A DNA stretch of 64,000 bases from NCBI RefSeq assembly GCF_021739485.1, contig NZ_JAJFNK010000024.1, positions 1 through 64,000 on the forward strand, written 5' to 3'. A program made the position numbers and the translations under genes. Numbering within the stretch: position 1 is the first letter of the stretch; every line of letters begins with the position of its first letter. The notes under the pieces are model-generated. The model had not been told where the DNA came from, made no database searches, and saw nothing but the letters and a program-made list of their open reading frames with translations. Positions 1 through 8,638 of this stretch are shown piece by piece. Origin of the DNA: Alicyclobacillus tolerans. Its GTDB lineage: Bacteria; Bacillota; Bacilli; Alicyclobacillales; Alicyclobacillaceae.

Positions 1-29
1 AGTGAGATGGGAAGTCGAAAAATACGCCA

Positions 30-65
30 TTCCTCCCCGACTTTAGAAGTCAGGGTCTCCTGGCG
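30..65 (+). mobile_element. IS605-type right-end hairpin at window edge
   Basis: A hairpin at 36-55 has arms ccc-gactt and aagtc-a-ggg around a TAG loop, with a single bulged A in the 3' arm. The same architecture (CTTTAG core, bulge in the 3' arm) is seen at the right end of the tnpB element at 18235-18264 when that is read on the tnpB strand. By analogy this is the right end of an IS605/TnpB-type element whose coding part lies left of the window. No transposase remnant is visible inside the window, so the call rests on the hairpin alone. Confidence 0.35.
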
Positions 66-122
66 CAAATCGATGAAACTTCAGAGCATCCAGCATCCGG
101 CATCCAAGCAACACCCATCGCA

Positions 123-1130
123 TCAAGACTGCACCACATCCACAGGCTTGTGAGAAATCATGGCAGTGAACCTTTGCTCGTAGCGCGGCAAAGGAATTTT
201 ATAAGCCATTTGAAAGCTCGTCTGGGCACCTACGGTCTTTGAGTTCAAAACAAATGTCCAAAATGTCTTTAAACCATACCGGTCCATCAGGTGCCGCACC
301 GCCAAATAATCGACAAATTCCGCGTTGTATGTGCCGTTCACTTGCAAGAGTTCACTGTCGGCAGCCGTGAGCGGCAGGATGAGGCGGTCATCCCCCGCGG
401 AGCGGACGCCAAGAGCCAAAGAGTCAAAGAGCCCGGCTGTCACACAGGCATTACACAACCACCCCGCCTGCATACCGTCATACCAAGCGATTCCCTCCCG
501 GACCCACTCGGGCAAAGACACGCTCAAGCCTTGACGAGTCAAACTGACATGGCTGAACTCGTGTACGAGGGTATTGGTCAAATAGGTATCGTCGTCGTAC
601 TTGTAAAGCGGAATATAAACTTGGGAGTTCACCGTAAAACCCGACGTTTGTGCAACTGCAAGGGAAACAACACTTTGGGGGAAGTTTTTCGAAACGGCTT
701 GGCGATACGCGGACTCAGTCGTGTACACCACCACATCAGCCCCGTCCACTTTCAGACGGGAGATGACCGGAGTTGCGCGCTGCAGAACATCTGCGACACG
801 ACGCAGGTCTGACGCCGTGACACCAGGGTTGCCTGCATGCACAGACACCGCGACACTTGCATCGAGACTGTCGCTGCGGTTTGAGGCGCTGCTTTGGCCG
901 CGATTTTCATTGCGGTTCTTATCGGACTGCGGGTTGACGGTTGGATGGGTTCGCACGGCCCAATCCAGAGGTACAAAAGGAGCTGTCCCAGCAGCACGAG
1001 CGACGTCTAAATGAACAACCTCCCCGCCGAACTCCGGGATTTGGGCATTTTGCGAGTGAGGCACCAAGACAGCCGCAAGCGGCAAGACAGTGGCGACAAA
1101 GCGACAAGCTGCGGATTTCCAGTTCCGCAT
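123..1130 (-). CDS. Secreted gluzincin-like (peptidase MA-like) protein
   Basis: The 335-residue product begins with a charged N-terminus and a hydrophobic stretch typical of a signal peptide, so it is probably exported. A HEFSH motif (HExxH zinc-binding pattern) is followed about 20 residues later by PEWVREGIAWY, whose Glu could be the third zinc ligand. This arrangement is that of the peptidase MA-like family. The start at 1130 was preferred because GGTGAG lies four bases upstream and the signal peptide follows at once; the frame is open further upstream to 1256. The region between the signal and the catalytic part is Ser/Asn-rich and probably a linker. Substrate is unknown. It could also be a catalytically weak scaffold, but HExxH and Glu are intact. 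Confidence 0.7.
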   Translation of the reverse strand: MRNWKSAACRFVATVLPLAAVLVPHSQNAQIPEFGGEVVHLDVARAAGTAPFVPLDWAVRTHPTVNPQSDKNRNENRGQSSASNRSDSLDASVAVSVHAGNPGVTASDLRRVADVLQRATPVISRLKVDGADVVVYTTESAYRQAVSKNFPQSVVSLAVAQTSGFTVNSQVYIPLYKYDDDTYLTNTLVHEFSHVSLTRQGLSVSLPEWVREGIAWYDGMQAGWLCNACVTAGLFDSLALGVRSAGDDRLILPLTAADSELLQVNGTYNAEFVDYLAVRHLMDRYGLKTFWTFVLNSKTVGAQTSFQMAYKIPLPRYEQRFTAMISHKPVDVVQS

Positions 1131-1402
1131 TGAGCTCACCCGGATTCTCAGTTGTCTACGGATACAGTCTCCTTGTGAGAGACCTTCAAATCTATATTTC
1201 CATCGTAATCCAATGTTAGGTATTAGACACTCCCAATCCCTTGTCCATCTATACAAATTTGTGACAAGTTTCGTTAGCGTTTGCCGCGAAAGGGGCTGGA
1301 AGCAACTTCACTGCCGTCTTTTTGCACAGGACTCCACCTGTCCACAACCCCAGTAGATGGCCCCGTGCACGCGACTTCAGGCAACACCTGTATCTCGTCG
1401 GC

Positions 1403-2182
1403 CTAGTCGGAAGCCGCGCGCGCAACCTCTTGAGCCGTTTGAGTCACCAGCAAAATCCACTTTGCCAAGGATTCCGGCGTCTTGCGGAACAACGGCCCTG
1501 CCAGCGCAATTCCGGCCAGCAATTTTCCGTCTTTAGAAAGAACAGGCGCAGCCACTGCAAACGCCCCTTCATCCAGTTCCTCTTCACTGACGGCGTATCC
1601 TCTCTCCCGGATTTCTGCGATCTCGCTGCGCAGCAGCCGTTGGGACGCGGCATCCAGGTTGAGGCGTGTCATGTATTGGTCTTGTTGCCACCCCTCCATG
1701 TAAGCCAGCAGGACTTTCCGGCTTGCCCCGCGGTGCAGCGGGCGAACGCTCCCCACCCGCGTAGTCAGTTTAATTTGGGCGGGACTGTCGATGGAGGCAA
1801 TGCAAACGCCGTCCATCGTGACGGGATCGACAATATTGAGACTGACGGTCTCTTTGGTCGCCTGTGCCAGCCTTTCTAAAAACGGGCTGGCGGTGTGCTT
1901 GAGCGGCAGCGCCAGTTCTGCGTTCAATCCCAGTGTAAACGCCGCGATTCCAAGCACGTACTTCTTGGTCTGCGGGTTTTGATACAAGTAACCGAATTGA
2001 ACCAGGGTGGCCACTAAACGGGCCACCACCGTCTGGGGTAAGGCCAGTTGCCCGGCCAAGTCCTTAATCCCCATTTCCGACTGGTTCTCGCGAAAGCAGT
2101 TTAGGATGGTTAGTCCACGCGCCAACGTTTGTGACGTGCGCGTCTTGTCGGACAGAGATTTATCCTCAGGTTTATCTTTCAC
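1403..2182 (-). CDS. IclR-family transcriptional regulator
   Basis: The 259-residue protein has an N-terminal winged helix-turn-helix (TLARGLTILNCF, then IKDLAGQLALPQTVVARLV) and a C-terminal IclR effector domain (about residues 80-250), the usual IclR length and order. It starts with GTG after AGGATGA. It is the last gene of the same-strand set CoA-transferase, acyl-CoA dehydrogenase, IclR, separated from the dehydrogenase by 97 bp. That gap holds two copies of GGTCAAACCGTT 28 bp apart, which could be its own operator. IclR proteins usually bind a carboxylic acid from the pathway they control, so the likely ligand is an acid or CoA-ester precursor of the upstream enzymes. The ligand is not deducible from sequence. 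Confidence 0.88.
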   Translation of the reverse strand: MKDKPEDKSLSDKTRTSQTLARGLTILNCFRENQSEMGIKDLAGQLALPQTVVARLVATLVQFGYLYQNPQTKKYVLGIAAFTLGLNAELALPLKHTASPFLERLAQATKETVSLNIVDPVTMDGVCIASIDSPAQIKLTTRVGSVRPLHRGASRKVLLAYMEGWQQDQYMTRLNLDAASQRLLRSEIAEIRERGYAVSEEELDEGAFAVAAPVLSKDGKLLAGIALAGPLFRKTPESLAKWILLVTQTAQEVARAASD

Positions 2183-2203
2183 AAATCATCATCCTGTAGG
2201 CGC

Positions 2204-2247
2204 GGTCAAACCGTTCGATTTTGAGTGGTCTGGTCAAACCGTTGGAT
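2204..2247. promoter_or_regulatory. Direct repeats upstream of the iclR-type gene
   Basis: The 12-mer GGTCAAACCGTT occurs at 2204-2215 and 2232-2243, each followed by a GAT three to four bases on. The 28-bp period (not far from three helical turns) and the position just before the regulator start suggest a regulator-binding region. No clear -10/-35 pair was identified. Confidence 0.35.
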
Positions 2248-2278
2248 CGCGCCCGTTTGATGGGTAGGTCCGATGGGT

Positions 2279-3472
2279 TTATTTTGCGTCAAAAGCCGGA
2301 AGCATGCGATTCAACGCCTTGTCTTCGCGATAGCCCAAGGCGTACTCCGCCTGCATCACGGTGTGGATCTCGCGGGTTCCTTCGTAGATGACCAAAGCCT
2401 TCGAATTGCGCAGGAAGCGTTCAACCGGGTATTCGTTGGAATAGCCGTATGCCCCGTGAACCTGAACGGCGTCCGAAGCGCTTTGGTACGCGACGTCCGA
2501 CGCGATCCACTTTGCCAACGAACATTCCCTCGTATTGCGCACACCTTGGTTCTTCAACCAACCCACCTTGTACACAAGCAGTTTGGAGGTTTGATAGCCG
2601 GCTTCCATTTTTGCAATCATCTGCTGAACCAACTGATGGCGGCCGATTTCCACGCCAAATGTCTTGCGCGTATGGGCGTATTCCACCGAGGCGTCCAGAC
2701 ACGCCCGAGTCAATCCAGCTGCACCGGCGGCTACTGTAAACCGCCCATTATCGAGTGCAGACATGGCAATTTTAAACCCTTCGCCATCTTCACCCAACCG
2801 GTTGGCCGCAGGAACGCGCACATCCGTCAAAATCACTTCGCCGGTGTCTCCGCCGTGAATCCCAAGTTTTCCTTTAAGCGGCCTCGTGGTCACCCCAGGG
2901 AATGACCGCTCCACGATAAACGCGCTGATACCGCGGTGTTTTTTCTCAGGGTCTACAGAAGCAAAGATCAAAAAGTTGTCCGCATAGTCGGCCATGGAAA
3001 TCCAGATCTTTGATCCGTTTAAGATGTAGCTGTCTCCATCGCGCACGGCACGGGTCCGAATAGAACCTGCATCGGATCCGGCATCTGGTTCCGTGAGGCC
3101 AAATGCTCCGAGTTTTTCCCCTTTGGCTTGAGGAACCAGGTACTTTTGCTTTTGTTCTTCCGTTCCCCACTGCAAAAGCGTCATGCTGTTCAAACCGGTG
3201 TGAACCGACACTGCGGTGCGGTATGCCGTATCGCCGTATTCCAACTCCTCACAGACGATGGCCAGCGCGTTGTAGTCCATGCCAGCCCCGCCGTACTCTT
3301 CCGGAATGCATACGCCCATCAACCCTAAATCGGCGAGTTTTTTGACGACGCCCATGTCAAAGTGATGCTCTTCATCCCACTTTTGGATGTTCGGCAGAAT
3401 CTCAGCTTTCGTAAAGCGCCGGACCAGAGACTGCAATTCTTCTTGTTCCTTGCTCAAGGAAAAATCTAACAT
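2279..3472 (-). CDS. Acyl-CoA dehydrogenase
   Basis: The 397-residue product is full length for the family. It has the N-terminal helical domain, the FAD/substrate segment GAFGLTEPDAGSDAG, a middle beta domain and a C-terminal helical domain containing VQVHGAYGYSNEYPVER and YEGTREIHTVM, whose Glu matches the catalytic base of medium-chain acyl-CoA dehydrogenases. It introduces an alpha-beta double bond into an acyl-CoA, passing electrons to ETF in the cytoplasm. The ATG at 3472 overlaps the last 7 bases of the upstream CoA-transferase gene and has GAAGGGAG in front, so the two are translationally coupled. Coupling to a family III CoA-transferase points to a dicarboxylic or branched acid as substrate. 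The chain-length specificity is not readable. Confidence 0.93.
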   Translation of the reverse strand: MLDFSLSKEQEELQSLVRRFTKAEILPNIQKWDEEHHFDMGVVKKLADLGLMGVCIPEEYGGAGMDYNALAIVCEELEYGDTAYRTAVSVHTGLNSMTLLQWGTEEQKQKYLVPQAKGEKLGAFGLTEPDAGSDAGSIRTRAVRDGDSYILNGSKIWISMADYADNFLIFASVDPEKKHRGISAFIVERSFPGVTTRPLKGKLGIHGGDTGEVILTDVRVPAANRLGEDGEGFKIAMSALDNGRFTVAAGAAGLTRACLDASVEYAHTRKTFGVEIGRHQLVQQMIAKMEAGYQTSKLLVYKVGWLKNQGVRNTRECSLAKWIASDVAYQSASDAVQVHGAYGYSNEYPVERFLRNSKALVIYEGTREIHTVMQAEYALGYREDKALNRMLPAFDAK

Positions 3473-4650
3473 GTGAGAATAACTCCCTTCTCTTTCAAAT
3501 CGTCGATTTTGTCTTGGTGATACGACAGCTCGGATAAAACTTCGCGAGTGTGCTCGCCCAACCGGGGCGGCGGCATTCTCAGCGCAGGCGGCGTGGCGGA
3601 AAGCTTCACAGGACTGCCGACCAGCGTTAAATCGCCTAAGTCGGGATGGGGAACATTCCACAACATGTTCCGAAGCGCGGTTTCATCCGAAAACAGAGCT
3701 TGCTTGACCGACCGGACCGGGCCGCAGGGTACACCCGCTTTATTCACCTTTGCCAGTACTTCCTGAGTGTCGAAGGACGACAAGGTCAACTGCAAAATTT
3801 CAACAAGCTGCGTGCGGTGCGCCACGCGTGACGGATTCGTCGCAAACCTCGGGTCAATCGGAAGTTCATCTAGGCCGAATGCCGAGCAAAACGATTGAAA
3901 CTGGTGGTCATTTCCGACTGTGATGACAACCTGGCCGTCGCTGGTGTCAAACAGTTGGTACGGTACAATGTTGGGGTGGCCGTTCCCAAACCGTTTGGCG
4001 TCGTTTTGACCGACCAACACGTTGCTCGCCACATTGGCCAGCATGGCAATTTGCGCATCGTACAACGCCATGTCAATGCTTTGTCCCTGGCCTGTCTTTT
4101 GGCGCTCCATAAGAGCGGCCTGAATGCCTACGACGGCGTATAGACCCGTAAATAAATCGGTAATGGCAACGCCCACTTTGTACGGCGTCCCGCCTTCTTC
4201 CCCGGTGATGCTCATCAGTCCGCCCATGGCCTGCATGATGTAGTCGTAACCCGGGCGATTTTCGGAAACTCCAAATCCGGAAATCGAACAGTACACGACA
4301 TCGGATTTGACCTGTTTCACTTGATCGTAGGACAACCCAAGCTTGTTTGCCGACCGGGGCAAAAAATTGTGAATGACGACGTCGGCATCCGCCATCAACT
4401 TGCGGACAATGTCGCTTCCTTCCGGCGATTTTAAGTCGATCGCGATCGACCGCTTGTTCCGGTTGACGCACAAGTAGTAAGCGCTTTCCCCCGAAATAAA
4501 CGGCGGTCCCCAACCCCGGGTCTCGTCCCCTCCATGCACCGATTCGATTTTGATGACCTCTGCCCCCAAATCGGCGAGGTTCATCGTGCAAAACGGCCCG
4601 GCCAAAACCCGCGTAAAATCAAGTACTCGCACACCTGAAAGCGGCCCCAT
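3466..4650 (-). CDS. CaiB/BaiF family III CoA-transferase
   Basis: The 394-residue product shows the family III signature: N-terminal LSGVRVLDFTRVLAGPFC, DLGAEVIKIE, and RNKRSIAIDLKSPEG, with the catalytic Asp in YDAQIAML. It moves CoA between a donor such as succinyl-CoA and a free carboxylic acid. The ATG at 4650 is chosen over the longer frame because AGGAGGTG stands eight bases upstream. It is the first gene of a three-gene unit with an acyl-CoA dehydrogenase and an IclR regulator. Together they would activate an acid and then oxidise it. Candidates are glutarate- or methylsuccinate-like acids, but that is inference from the gene pair, not from residues. Confidence 0.9.
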   Translation of the reverse strand: MGPLSGVRVLDFTRVLAGPFCTMNLADLGAEVIKIESVHGGDETRGWGPPFISGESAYYLCVNRNKRSIAIDLKSPEGSDIVRKLMADADVVIHNFLPRSANKLGLSYDQVKQVKSDVVYCSISGFGVSENRPGYDYIMQAMGGLMSITGEEGGTPYKVGVAITDLFTGLYAVVGIQAALMERQKTGQGQSIDMALYDAQIAMLANVASNVLVGQNDAKRFGNGHPNIVPYQLFDTSDGQVVITVGNDHQFQSFCSAFGLDELPIDPRFATNPSRVAHRTQLVEILQLTLSSFDTQEVLAKVNKAGVPCGPVRSVKQALFSDETALRNMLWNVPHPDLGDLTLVGSPVKLSATPPALRMPPPRLGEHTREVLSELSYHQDKIDDLKEKGVILTC

Positions 4651-4700
4651 AAGCTTTACACCTCCTCTCGCAGGTCTGAATATTGCGTTCCCTTGCATTT

Positions 4701-4756
4701 TAGATTCCCATCACCTAATTCCTATAATCGGAATCTAATTCCTATATAAAATAGGA
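4701..4756. promoter_or_regulatory. Palindrome cluster between CoA-transferase and MFS genes
   Basis: This divergent intergenic region contains TAGATTCC (4701-4708) facing GGAATCTA (4730-4737), the direct repeat CTAATTCCTATA at 4715 and 4735 exactly 20 bp apart, and the palindrome TCCTAT-N5-ATAGGA (4740-4756). Overlapping ATTCC/GGAAT half-sites fit operators of IclR-type regulators in general form. The linked IclR gene at 1403 is the obvious candidate binder. The assignment is inference. Confidence 0.4.
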
Positions 4757-4913
4757 TATCATTGTTCACAGAATAATTCAATCAAAAAGACCTCTCGAGC
4801 ATGGGCGTTCTCTGCCGAGTGGTCCTCCTGGTTCTTTCCATTTTCCCAAAATCGGAATATGCTAGTTGTGTTTGCGCGCTCCATCTCGTCGAAGAAAGGA
4901 CTCTGATTTCCCC

Positions 4914-6296
4914 ATGTTGCAGGTCAAAGCGGCACCAGGTCTCGTTTTGCTTACGGTGGGGATTGCCACCTTTTTGTCGAGTTTAAACAGCAGCATCGTG
5001 AACACAGTCCTTCCCGTCATCAAATCTTCTCTACACTTGAGCTTGACCGAATCGGCTTGGGTTGTCTTGATGTACTTGTTGGTTTTAAGTGTTCTGTTGC
5101 TTCCCGTCGGACGGCTTTCCGACTTGTGGGGCAGGCGGCGTATCTTTCTCATTGGATTTATCCTGTTCGCGGCAGCTTGCGTTCTCAGCGGGATGTCCGG
5201 AAATCTGTGGGAACTGCTGACAGGCCGCGCTGTCCTGGCCATTGGCGGGGCAATGCTCCTGTCGGTGGGACCGGCGCTGATTACGACGACATTCGCCCCG
5301 GAAAAACGCGGTTTCGCATTAGGTATGCAGGCCTTGATGACCTATCTGGGCCTGACAGTCGGACCTTTGGCCGGAGGCGCGCTGACGGAACTTTGGGGAT
5401 GGCAGTCGGTGTTTTACAGTTCCATTCCGCTGGCCGTTGTGGGGTTCGTACTGGCTCTTGTCGTCGTGTCTCCGCAGTCACACAGCCAAGGCAAAGCCAA
5501 CCTCGATTCCGCAAGCACCCTACTGTACGTCGTCGCCATGGTCTCGGTGGTATTCCTTTTTAACTCTCAGATTATTGAGTCCTACCAAACCCTGGCCATC
5601 GTTTTAGCGGGTTTCGCCTTTGTCGTCACGACATGGCTGTTTGTGCGAAAACAAAAGCGGATACAAGTCCCGCTCATCGATGTCTCCTTGTTTCAAGTGC
5701 GCAACTTTGGCTTTGGGACTGCAGGGGCTATCTTCAATTACTTATGCCTGTTTCTGGCGTTGTTTTTGCTCCCTATGTACATGGCGGACATCTTGCACCT
5801 TTCTCCCGCCAAAGTCGGTTTATGGCTGACTATCATGCCGTTGTTCATGATGATCAGCGCCCCAATCACCGGGGCGCTGTCGGACAAAATGGGTTCGCGT
5901 CTGTTCTCGACTGCAGGAATGTTGGCAGGAACCTTGGGCTTAGGCTGCTTTGCCATCCTCCAAAACGACGCCAGGGCCATCGGATTTTGGATGACGAGTG
6001 GCCTCGTTTTAACGGGCCTTGGCACGGGGTTGTTCGCCGCACCCAACAACGCCGCGATCATGCGCGCTGCGCCGTTCAATAAACAGGGGATGGCGTCGGG
6101 TACCCTTGCCACAGCGCGCTACGTTGGCATGATGGCTGGCATCACCGTCGGGAGCGCCTTGTTCACGACCATTGAGCGCCACATCTCTGCAGCCAACAGC
6201 ACCGCAGCCTTTTCCAATGCTTTCACGTGGGTGATGTGGGTCGGCGCCGCATTTGGATTGGTTGGAATGCTGTGTGCCTCCCTCATGAAAAGATGA
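4914..6296 (+). CDS. MFS exporter, DHA2 (EmrB/QacA-like) subfamily
   Basis: The 460-residue protein is strongly hydrophobic with about 14 predicted membrane segments, the number typical of DHA2 drug/proton antiporters. The motif GRLSDLWGRRR follows the second segment (motif A) and the opening LSSLNSSIVNTVLPVI resembles motif D1 of this subfamily. It would export small organic compounds using the proton gradient. The ATG at 4914 gives a normal N-terminus; the frame is open upstream from a TTG at 4866 but that adds a charged, unlikely extension. It is divergent from the CoA-transferase operon and may share its control region. The substrate cannot be inferred. Confidence 0.88.
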   Translation: MLQVKAAPGLVLLTVGIATFLSSLNSSIVNTVLPVIKSSLHLSLTESAWVVLMYLLVLSVLLLPVGRLSDLWGRRRIFLIGFILFAAACVLSGMSGNLWELLTGRAVLAIGGAMLLSVGPALITTTFAPEKRGFALGMQALMTYLGLTVGPLAGGALTELWGWQSVFYSSIPLAVVGFVLALVVVSPQSHSQGKANLDSASTLLYVVAMVSVVFLFNSQIIESYQTLAIVLAGFAFVVTTWLFVRKQKRIQVPLIDVSLFQVRNFGFGTAGAIFNYLCLFLALFLLPMYMADILHLSPAKVGLWLTIMPLFMMISAPITGALSDKMGSRLFSTAGMLAGTLGLGCFAILQNDARAIGFWMTSGLVLTGLGTGLFAAPNNAAIMRAAPFNKQGMASGTLATARYVGMMAGITVGSALFTTIERHISAANSTAAFSNAFTWVMWVGAAFGLVGMLCASLMKR

Positions 6297-6335
6297 GCAC
6301 AGCCGCGGCCACAAACGTCACGCGAGTCACAAACG

Positions 6336-7760
6336 TCACAATTCGCGAATGATATTGCGGGCCGCATAAACGCCGCTGCTGGCGGCCTGAGAGATCCCCC
6401 TGGAAATTCCCGGGCCGTCGCCGGCGCAGTATAACCCTCGGATGTCCGTTTGCAAGTGCCGGTCCACGTGCGCCCGTGAGGCGTAAAATTTGGCTTCTAC
6501 ACCGTAAAACAGGGTATGCTCGCTGGCGATGCCAGGCGTGACATGGTTGAGCGCTTCAATCATTTCCTGTAGAGCCACCATGGTCTTATACGGAAGAACG
6601 AGCCCCAAATCTCCAGGAACTGCTTCCTTGAGGGTGGGTTCGATGAAGCCCTCGTGAATCCGCTCCGGCGTGCTTCTGCGGCCTTTTAGGATGTCCCCGT
6701 ACTTTTGCACGATAATCGACCCGTTGGACAGTTCATTCGCATGCCGGCAGATCTGTCTGGCAAACTCGTTGGGCCGGTCAAACGGTTCCGTGAACCGGTG
6801 ACTCACAAGCAAGGCAAAGTTCGTGTTCGACGTTCCCAGTGCCGGGTCTTTATAGGCGTGCCCGTTGGCAGCCATGACCCCGGTGTGGTTTTCCACAACG
6901 ACGTGCCCGGAAGGGTTGCTGCAAAACGTCCGGACGCGAAGGCCCGTGGACGGCGATGCAAAAATGAATTTTCCTTCATATAGGTGTTCGTTGATCTCTT
7001 GCATCACCACGTTCGACGTTTCGACGCGGACTCCAATGTCCACCTGGTTATTGGTCATCTTGAGTCCGTGGCTGCGAAACAACTCCGACAGCCAGGTGGC
7101 TCCGTCTCGCCCAGGTGCAACAATCACGTGACGCGCGTGGATTTCCTCCCCGCCTCGAATTCGGATGCCTTGAATCGCGCCGTCTTGGATGAGCAGTTCT
7201 TCGACAAACGTGCGAAAACGCAGCTCAACCCGCTGTGCTAAATACTCAAAAATACTCGTCATGAGTTCGAGGTTTTTATCCGTTCCAATGTGGCGAACCC
7301 TTGCGCGAAGCAGCTTGAGTCCAGCACCCATGGCCCGCCGTTCAATCTGGCCCACAGCCTCGGTGTTTGGGTCGGTAATGTGGCCTGGGGCCCCGTGGCG
7401 CAAATTGATGTTGTCTACATATCCAATCAAATCCAGGACTTGGGACGGAGGTAGGTAATCAGTCAAATAGCCGCCAAACTCGGAAGTGATGTTGAACTTG
7501 CCGTCGCTAAAGCTGCCCGCTCCCCCAGCTCCGTTGATGACGCCGCACGCAGGCCAGCAACTGGCATACGTTTTAATCTTGTTGGCCGGCGGGCACTTGT
7601 CGATTTTGCCTTCCATAATGGGACAGTGCCGGTACTTCGCTTCGACGCCTTTGTCGACCAAGAGCACCTTCGCTTGCGGTGCCATCAAAGTAAATTCATA
7701 GGCCGCATATAAACCAGCCGGACCTGCTCCTATAACGATCACGTCGTAATGATTAGGCAT
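6336..7760 (-). CDS. FAD-dependent dehydrogenase (COG2509-like)
   Basis: The 474-residue product opens with a Rossmann FAD site (VIVIGAGPAGLYAAYE) and ends with a second FAD-binding segment, GLYCAGDGPGISRGISQAA. Between them is NKIKTYASCWPACGVINGAGGAG, shared by a broadly conserved but uncharacterised dehydrogenase group related to HI0933-type flavoproteins. GAGGTG lies seven bases before the ATG at 7760, so this start is firm. It follows the uridine kinase gene by 49 bp on the same strand and may be cotranscribed. It is probably a cytoplasmic flavoenzyme; no substrate can be assigned. Confidence 0.82.
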   Translation of the reverse strand: MPNHYDVIVIGAGPAGLYAAYEFTLMAPQAKVLLVDKGVEAKYRHCPIMEGKIDKCPPANKIKTYASCWPACGVINGAGGAGSFSDGKFNITSEFGGYLTDYLPPSQVLDLIGYVDNINLRHGAPGHITDPNTEAVGQIERRAMGAGLKLLRARVRHIGTDKNLELMTSIFEYLAQRVELRFRTFVEELLIQDGAIQGIRIRGGEEIHARHVIVAPGRDGATWLSELFRSHGLKMTNNQVDIGVRVETSNVVMQEINEHLYEGKFIFASPSTGLRVRTFCSNPSGHVVVENHTGVMAANGHAYKDPALGTSNTNFALLVSHRFTEPFDRPNEFARQICRHANELSNGSIIVQKYGDILKGRRSTPERIHEGFIEPTLKEAVPGDLGLVLPYKTMVALQEMIEALNHVTPGIASEHTLFYGVEAKFYASRAHVDRHLQTDIRGLYCAGDGPGISRGISQAASSGVYAARNIIREL

Positions 7761-7809
7761 GCTCTGCACCTCGCAGCAATCTGGCACCCGCTTTGACGCG
7801 GGTCGGGCC

Positions 7810-8442
7810 TTAGGTTTGCACTGCACTGTCGATTTCGGACACGAATTGAGCAATCTGTGTAGTCAGCAGGGAAATGGCGATTTCGTTTTCCCCGCCCTCC
7901 GGAATAATTAAATCCGCGTAACGTTTAGATGGCTCCACAAACGCGTCGTGCATCGGTTTGACCGTTGTGAGGTATTGGGTGTAGACCGACTCCACCGTGC
8001 GCCCCCGTTCCTGAACATCCCGCAAAATCCGGCGCAGCACGCGGACGTCGGGGTCCGTGTCCACAAATACCTTAATGTCGAGCATCGACCGCAGTTCTTG
8101 CTCCACCAGGATGTGAATGCCTTCCACGACGACAACGGGTTTGTAGGGAACGCGAATGGTCTGGGTCGAGCGAGTGTGCGACGAAAAATCGTAGACAGGC
8201 AGGTCGATGGAGTCGCGCTTTCGCAATCGCCGCAAGTGCTCCAACAACAACTCGTTGTCAAATGCATCCGGATGGTCATAGTTCAATCCTTGCCTCTGTT
8301 CAAACGGCAAGGTCACATGATCTCGGTAGTATGCATCCTGTGGAATCAAAGCGACGTATTGTTCTCCCAATTTGTCGACGATGGCCTGGGCGACGGTGGT
8401 TTTTCCGGACCCAGTGCCTCCTGCAATCCCGACGATCCGCAT
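7810..8442 (-). CDS. udk: Uridine kinase
   Basis: The 210-residue product matches the uridine/cytidine kinase family: Walker A GGTGSGKTT near residue 8, PQDAYYRD, the NYDHPDAFD segment that recognises the nucleoside, and PVYDFSSHTR. It phosphorylates uridine or cytidine to the monophosphate in pyrimidine salvage. Two ATGs stand at 8451 and 8442. AAGGAG abuts the first but is nine bases from the second, so 8442 is the better start and gives the usual N-terminus MRIVGIAGG. It lies upstream of the FAD dehydrogenase on the same strand and is divergent from the glycosyltransferase. Confidence 0.93.
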   Translation of the reverse strand: MRIVGIAGGTGSGKTTVAQAIVDKLGEQYVALIPQDAYYRDHVTLPFEQRQGLNYDHPDAFDNELLLEHLRRLRKRDSIDLPVYDFSSHTRSTQTIRVPYKPVVVVEGIHILVEQELRSMLDIKVFVDTDPDVRVLRRILRDVQERGRTVESVYTQYLTTVKPMHDAFVEPSKRYADLIIPEGGENEIAISLLTTQIAQFVSEIDSAVQT

Positions 8443-8638
8443 TCGATGCATCTCCTTATCCAACTTGTAGGAGTATACACCAATGGAATGGTTTATGCGC
8501 AATTGCAGCACACGGTGCCCGCTGCAGGATGCAGGTATTGGACGAAGTTCAAAAAACCCATTACAATAAATTCCGTCAAACCTAAGCAATTCATTGAGCC
8601 ACAGAGACGTTGGGGAAGGGCACAAGGAGGACGTTTTC

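Noticed and set aside
4073-4591. 172-codon frame inside the CoA-transferase gene
   Set aside because: It lies in another frame of a clear CaiB gene and has no family features; many similar frames within cbbL, tkt, gap and groEL were dropped for the same reason.
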